Source: AC-52 sp044870295 (lineage in GTDB: Bacteria > Actinomycetota > UBA4738). From it: a stretch of 6,372 bases of DNA. Below the pieces are notes generated by a model, which saw only the letters and a list, made by a program, of their open reading frames with translations, had not been told where the DNA came from and searched no databases. The DNA is taken from assembly GCA_044870295.1 (NCBI GenBank), contig JBIOYQ010000217.1:1-6372 (forward strand), read 5' to 3'. The stretch's first letter is position 1. Each line of letters begins with the position of its first letter. This document shows positions 4,406 to 6,372 of the stretch, piece by piece. A program made the translations under genes and the position numbers.

Positions 4406-5571
4406 GCGATCGCCGGATCATCGACATGCCACCTCCGCCAATCGTGCGGCGACGCATCGAGGACCTGCGTCATCTGGTCCCACCGGCTTCGCTGCTGGAC
4501 GCTGTGCTGACCGAGGTCGACGAGACACCACAGGCGCCTCGCACACCGCGATGGATCACGACCGGAGCCGCGGTGGCCGTAGCGGCGGCGGTGGTCGTCG
4601 CCGCATTCCTGCTGACGCGGAGCGGGAACGTCGGGAACGAATCCTCGGCCTCGCCGTCTACATCGCCTTCTGCGGCGTCGGCAGGTGGCACGCCCACGCC
4701 GATTGACGAGTTGCCGGTGGCCGGCGCCTTACAGACGACGATCCCGACCGCGCCGTTCGACATCTTGACACTCGGCGCCTTCGATTCGGTCTGGCTGGCC
4801 GATCCGGGGGCGGGTGCGGTGAAGCGCCTGGACCCGGGCACCAATGAGCTGGATGCAACCTACCAGGTGCGGCCGGAGGGAGGGGACACCCGCCTATGGT
4901 TGGCAGCGACCGACGACCTGCTCTGGGTCGGGACGGGCGGATCGCCATCGCTTGTGGCCCTTGATCCCGAGACCGGCACGGTGGAGGCGGAGCTCGACCT
5001 GGGCGTTGATCCCTTCACGCTGTCGGCCGATGACACCGAAGTGTGGCTCACCGACATCGAGCGCGGCCTGGTCATTGGCGTGGACGCCGCGACAGGGAAC
5101 GAGCTCCACCGCGTGGAGGTGGCTGGCCCCACCGGGATCGCGGTCGGGGCGACATCGGTCTGGGTGGTGTCGACGGCTAGCAACGCATTGGTCGAAATCG
5201 ATCGCACGAGCGGGGAGATCCTGCGCACGATCAACGTCGGACCGACCCCGATGCAGGTCTTCGTCGATCCGGATGGGACCAGCGTCTACGTCGTGGGACG
5301 AGACGGAATGCCCGTCAGCGCGATCGATGTTGCCACCGATGATGTGCGGCGCGGAGCGAAGGAGCTTGTCGCCTTGACGTTCGTGGACGGAGCGCCGTGG
5401 GGCCTGTTGCCGAGCGGTCTGTTCATGGGGCCTCTCGATCGGCGGACACTGGAGTTCACATCAGGCGTGTCACTCCCCACGCCGTCGGGCGAGAACCTGG
5501 TGTACTCCGCCGGCTCGCTGTGGACGCAGGACGCGGAGCAGGTCTATCGGGTGCGGCCGGCCGGCGACTGA
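4402..5571 (+). CDS. Membrane-anchored seven-bladed beta-propeller, probable anti-sigma factor
   Basis: A 389-residue protein starting at a GTG that overlaps the sigma stop as GTGA, behind a GGAGG-rich stretch. Seen: a cytoplasmic tail (1-51) with RRRIEDL (16-22) and an amphipathic LLDAVLTEV (31-39); one transmembrane helix (52-71) rich in Ala/Val; a Ser/Thr/Pro spacer (79-100); and a sensor-like domain (about 118-389). The latter has seven similar units with a V-W-L/V strand and a D-x-x-T-G turn: VWLAD at 130, LWVGT with DPETGTV near 174-194, VWLTD at 214 with DAATGNEL, VWVVS at 253 with DRTSGEI, VYVVG at 295, WGLLPS at 333, LWTQD at 373. This is the YVTN/NHL-like beta-propeller pattern, placed outside the membrane. 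No cysteine occurs, so the zinc anti-sigma motif HxxxCxxC is absent. The gene order argues for an anti-sigma role; this is inference, and the 51-residue tail is short for a known anti-sigma domain. Confidence 0.88.
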   Translation: MSDRRIIDMPPPPIVRRRIEDLRHLVPPASLLDAVLTEVDETPQAPRTPRWITTGAAVAVAAAVVVAAFLLTRSGNVGNESSASPSTSPSAASAGGTPTPIDELPVAGALQTTIPTAPFDILTLGAFDSVWLADPGAGAVKRLDPGTNELDATYQVRPEGGDTRLWLAATDDLLWVGTGGSPSLVALDPETGTVEAELDLGVDPFTLSADDTEVWLTDIERGLVIGVDAATGNELHRVEVAGPTGIAVGATSVWVVSTASNALVEIDRTSGEILRTINVGPTPMQVFVDPDGTSVYVVGRDGMPVSAIDVATDDVRRGAKELVALTFVDGAPWGLLPSGLFMGPLDRRTLEFTSGVSLPTPSGENLVYSAGSLWTQDAEQVYRVRPAGD

Positions 5572-5574
5572 CGT

Positions 5575-6240
5575 CTACGAGCCGATCTGCACCGATTCCA
5601 GCACGGGCTCCGCCGCACCCATGGCGGCCCGCCACTCCCCGACCGACCCTCCCACCATGACCGCCAGCAGCCCATCGGGGGAATCCAGGAAGGCGACCCA
5701 CAGCCGCCGACCGGGATCGATGCCAAGCGGGCCTGGCGGCACAATCATCACGGTTGCGTGCTCCTTGCCGGCGTTCTCGATCTCGATGACCTGGCCTTCC
5801 AGGCCGCCGACCTGCGCCTCGTTGTCACCGAACACCTCGAACGCGGGGTTGCTGCGCAGCACCTCGGCCGCCTCGGCGGCCGTTGACGGCTCCACGCCCT
5901 GGCCGCCGTCGCCGTAGACCGTGGACGGCCGGGCGAACTGCAGGGCGATCACGTCCGGGCTGCCCACGTCCTGCTGGACGTCGAAGAAGCCATCGAACAG
6001 CTGCACCGCCCGCCACCCCTCGGTCAGGGTAAGAGTGATGGGCGGCACGAACGACGAGCGGGTGTAGTCGCCTGGGGGCAGCGGCTCGGTCGTGGAGCGG
6101 AGTTCGGTCACGCCCTCGGCCGGTTCACTGGCATCGGCGGATTCCGAGGCCGTGCCCGATTGCGTGGGCTGGGCGGAGCAACCAACCACGACCGCTGCCG
6201 TCAGCAGCAGGAGTCCGGCAACACGAGGCGGATGGGGCAT
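5575..6240 (-). CDS. Secreted lipoprotein of unknown function
   Basis: A 221-residue protein from the ATG at 6240; GGGGA lies just 3 nt upstream, a close and weak ribosome site. Residues 1-20 form a signal peptide with the lipobox V-V-G-C21, then a Ser/Thr/Glu-rich linker (22-52). The mature domain starts PLPPGDYTRSSFVPPITLTL (53-72) with EGW at 74-76, continues with FFDVQQDVG (85-93), VIALQFARP (97-105), a helical AAEAAEVLRSN (121-131), a VGGLEGQVIEIEN strand pair (144-156), and ends with DSPDGLLAVMVGG (187-199) and PVLESVQIGS. The pattern of GW, a helix with a VLRS end, G-G-x-x-G, and a terminal L-x-S-V/I resembles PsbP/LpqN-type alpha-beta sandwiches, but I would not name it firmly. It is probably anchored outside the cytoplasmic membrane. 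It converges on the propeller gene with 3 bp between stops, and has no cysteine beyond Cys21. Confidence 0.87.
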   Translation of the reverse strand: MPHPPRVAGLLLLTAAVVVGCSAQPTQSGTASESADASEPAEGVTELRSTTEPLPPGDYTRSSFVPPITLTLTEGWRAVQLFDGFFDVQQDVGSPDVIALQFARPSTVYGDGGQGVEPSTAAEAAEVLRSNPAFEVFGDNEAQVGGLEGQVIEIENAGKEHATVMIVPPGPLGIDPGRRLWVAFLDSPDGLLAVMVGGSVGEWRAAMGAAEPVLESVQIGS

Positions 6241-6372
6241 TCATCCCCACTACGCGCCGGCCGCCGAGAGGGTTCAGCGCCAATTGACACCACGCGCCCA
6301 GGTACGCACCGCAAAAGGCAATGCAAGCGTCCCAATTCGCATCCCGGGAGAATTGAGACGGCTCCCGGGCCG
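6241..6372. other. Non-coding right end
   Basis: These 132 bases hold no credible gene. They contain the upstream region of the minus-strand lipoprotein gene: TAGTGG (6252-6247, minus strand) sits 6 nt before its ATG, where a leaderless -10 would lie, but it fails TANNNT at the last base. A plus-strand TTGACA occurs at 6284-6289 without a partner -10. The stretch ends in the inverted repeat listed separately. Confidence 0.5.
6343..6369. repeat. Perfect 8-bp inverted repeat at the right edge
   Basis: CCCGGGAG (6343-6350) and CTCCCGGG (6362-6369) are exact complements around an 11-nt loop. No T-tract is visible in the three remaining bases. It could be the terminator of a gene beyond the edge, an operator, or a dispersed repeat. 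Confidence 0.5.

Noticed and set aside
6284..6308. Perfect TTGACA on the plus strand near the right edge
   Set aside because: The only TA-containing hexamer (TACGCA, 6303-6308) is 13 bp away and poor, and no plus-strand gene follows within the window.

Overview
This is a compact, GC-rich bacterial chromosome segment with eight credible protein genes, no RNA gene, no CRISPR array and no insertion sequence. Strong G/C bias at third codon positions, GTG and TTG starts, Shine-Dalgarno sites of the GGAGG type, lipoproteins with Ser/Thr/Pro-rich linkers, and an ECF sigma factor paired with a membrane beta-propeller protein would suit a high-GC soil or freshwater Chloroflexota (Limnocylindria/Ellin6529-like) or an actinobacterium. 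This is inference from style; no marker gene is present.

Layout from left to right. (1) Positions 1-1167, minus strand: an MFS transporter whose C-terminus runs off the left edge. (2) Divergent from it, with only about 30 bp between, a cytosolic two-lobed retropepsin-like aspartyl protease (1198-2034, plus). The gap holds back-to-back TANNNT elements placed as for leaderless mRNAs. (3) 2035-2410: a gene-poor stretch with three degenerate copies of a palindrome (ATTCCCGC-N-GCGGGAAT), a possible promoter and two doubtful micro-ORFs. (4) 2411-2608, plus: a small CxxCxC protein that converges, 6 bp stop to stop, on a SnoaL/NTF2-like protein (2615-3004, minus). (5) 3005-3203: a divergent control region with five GCGGAT-type hexamers in direct and inverted order. 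(6) 3204-3713, plus: a small lipoprotein. (7) 3863-5571, plus: an operon of an ECF sigma factor (TTG start) and a GTGA-overlapping single-pass membrane protein with a seven-bladed extracytoplasmic beta-propeller, probably its anti-sigma factor. A perfect 10-bp all-G/C hairpin lies in the sigma leader. (8) 5575-6240, minus: a second lipoprotein, converging on the propeller gene with 3 bp between stops. (9) 6241-6372: non-coding, ending in a perfect 8-bp inverted repeat.

The best candidate for an under-described system is the sigma/propeller pair flanked by two lipoproteins. It looks like an envelope signalling cassette in which a cysteine-free membrane protein, lacking the zinc anti-sigma motif, would link a seven-bladed outer domain to a cytoplasmic sigma-binding tail. 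The two-lobed retropepsin and the palindrome array behind it are the next most interesting items.
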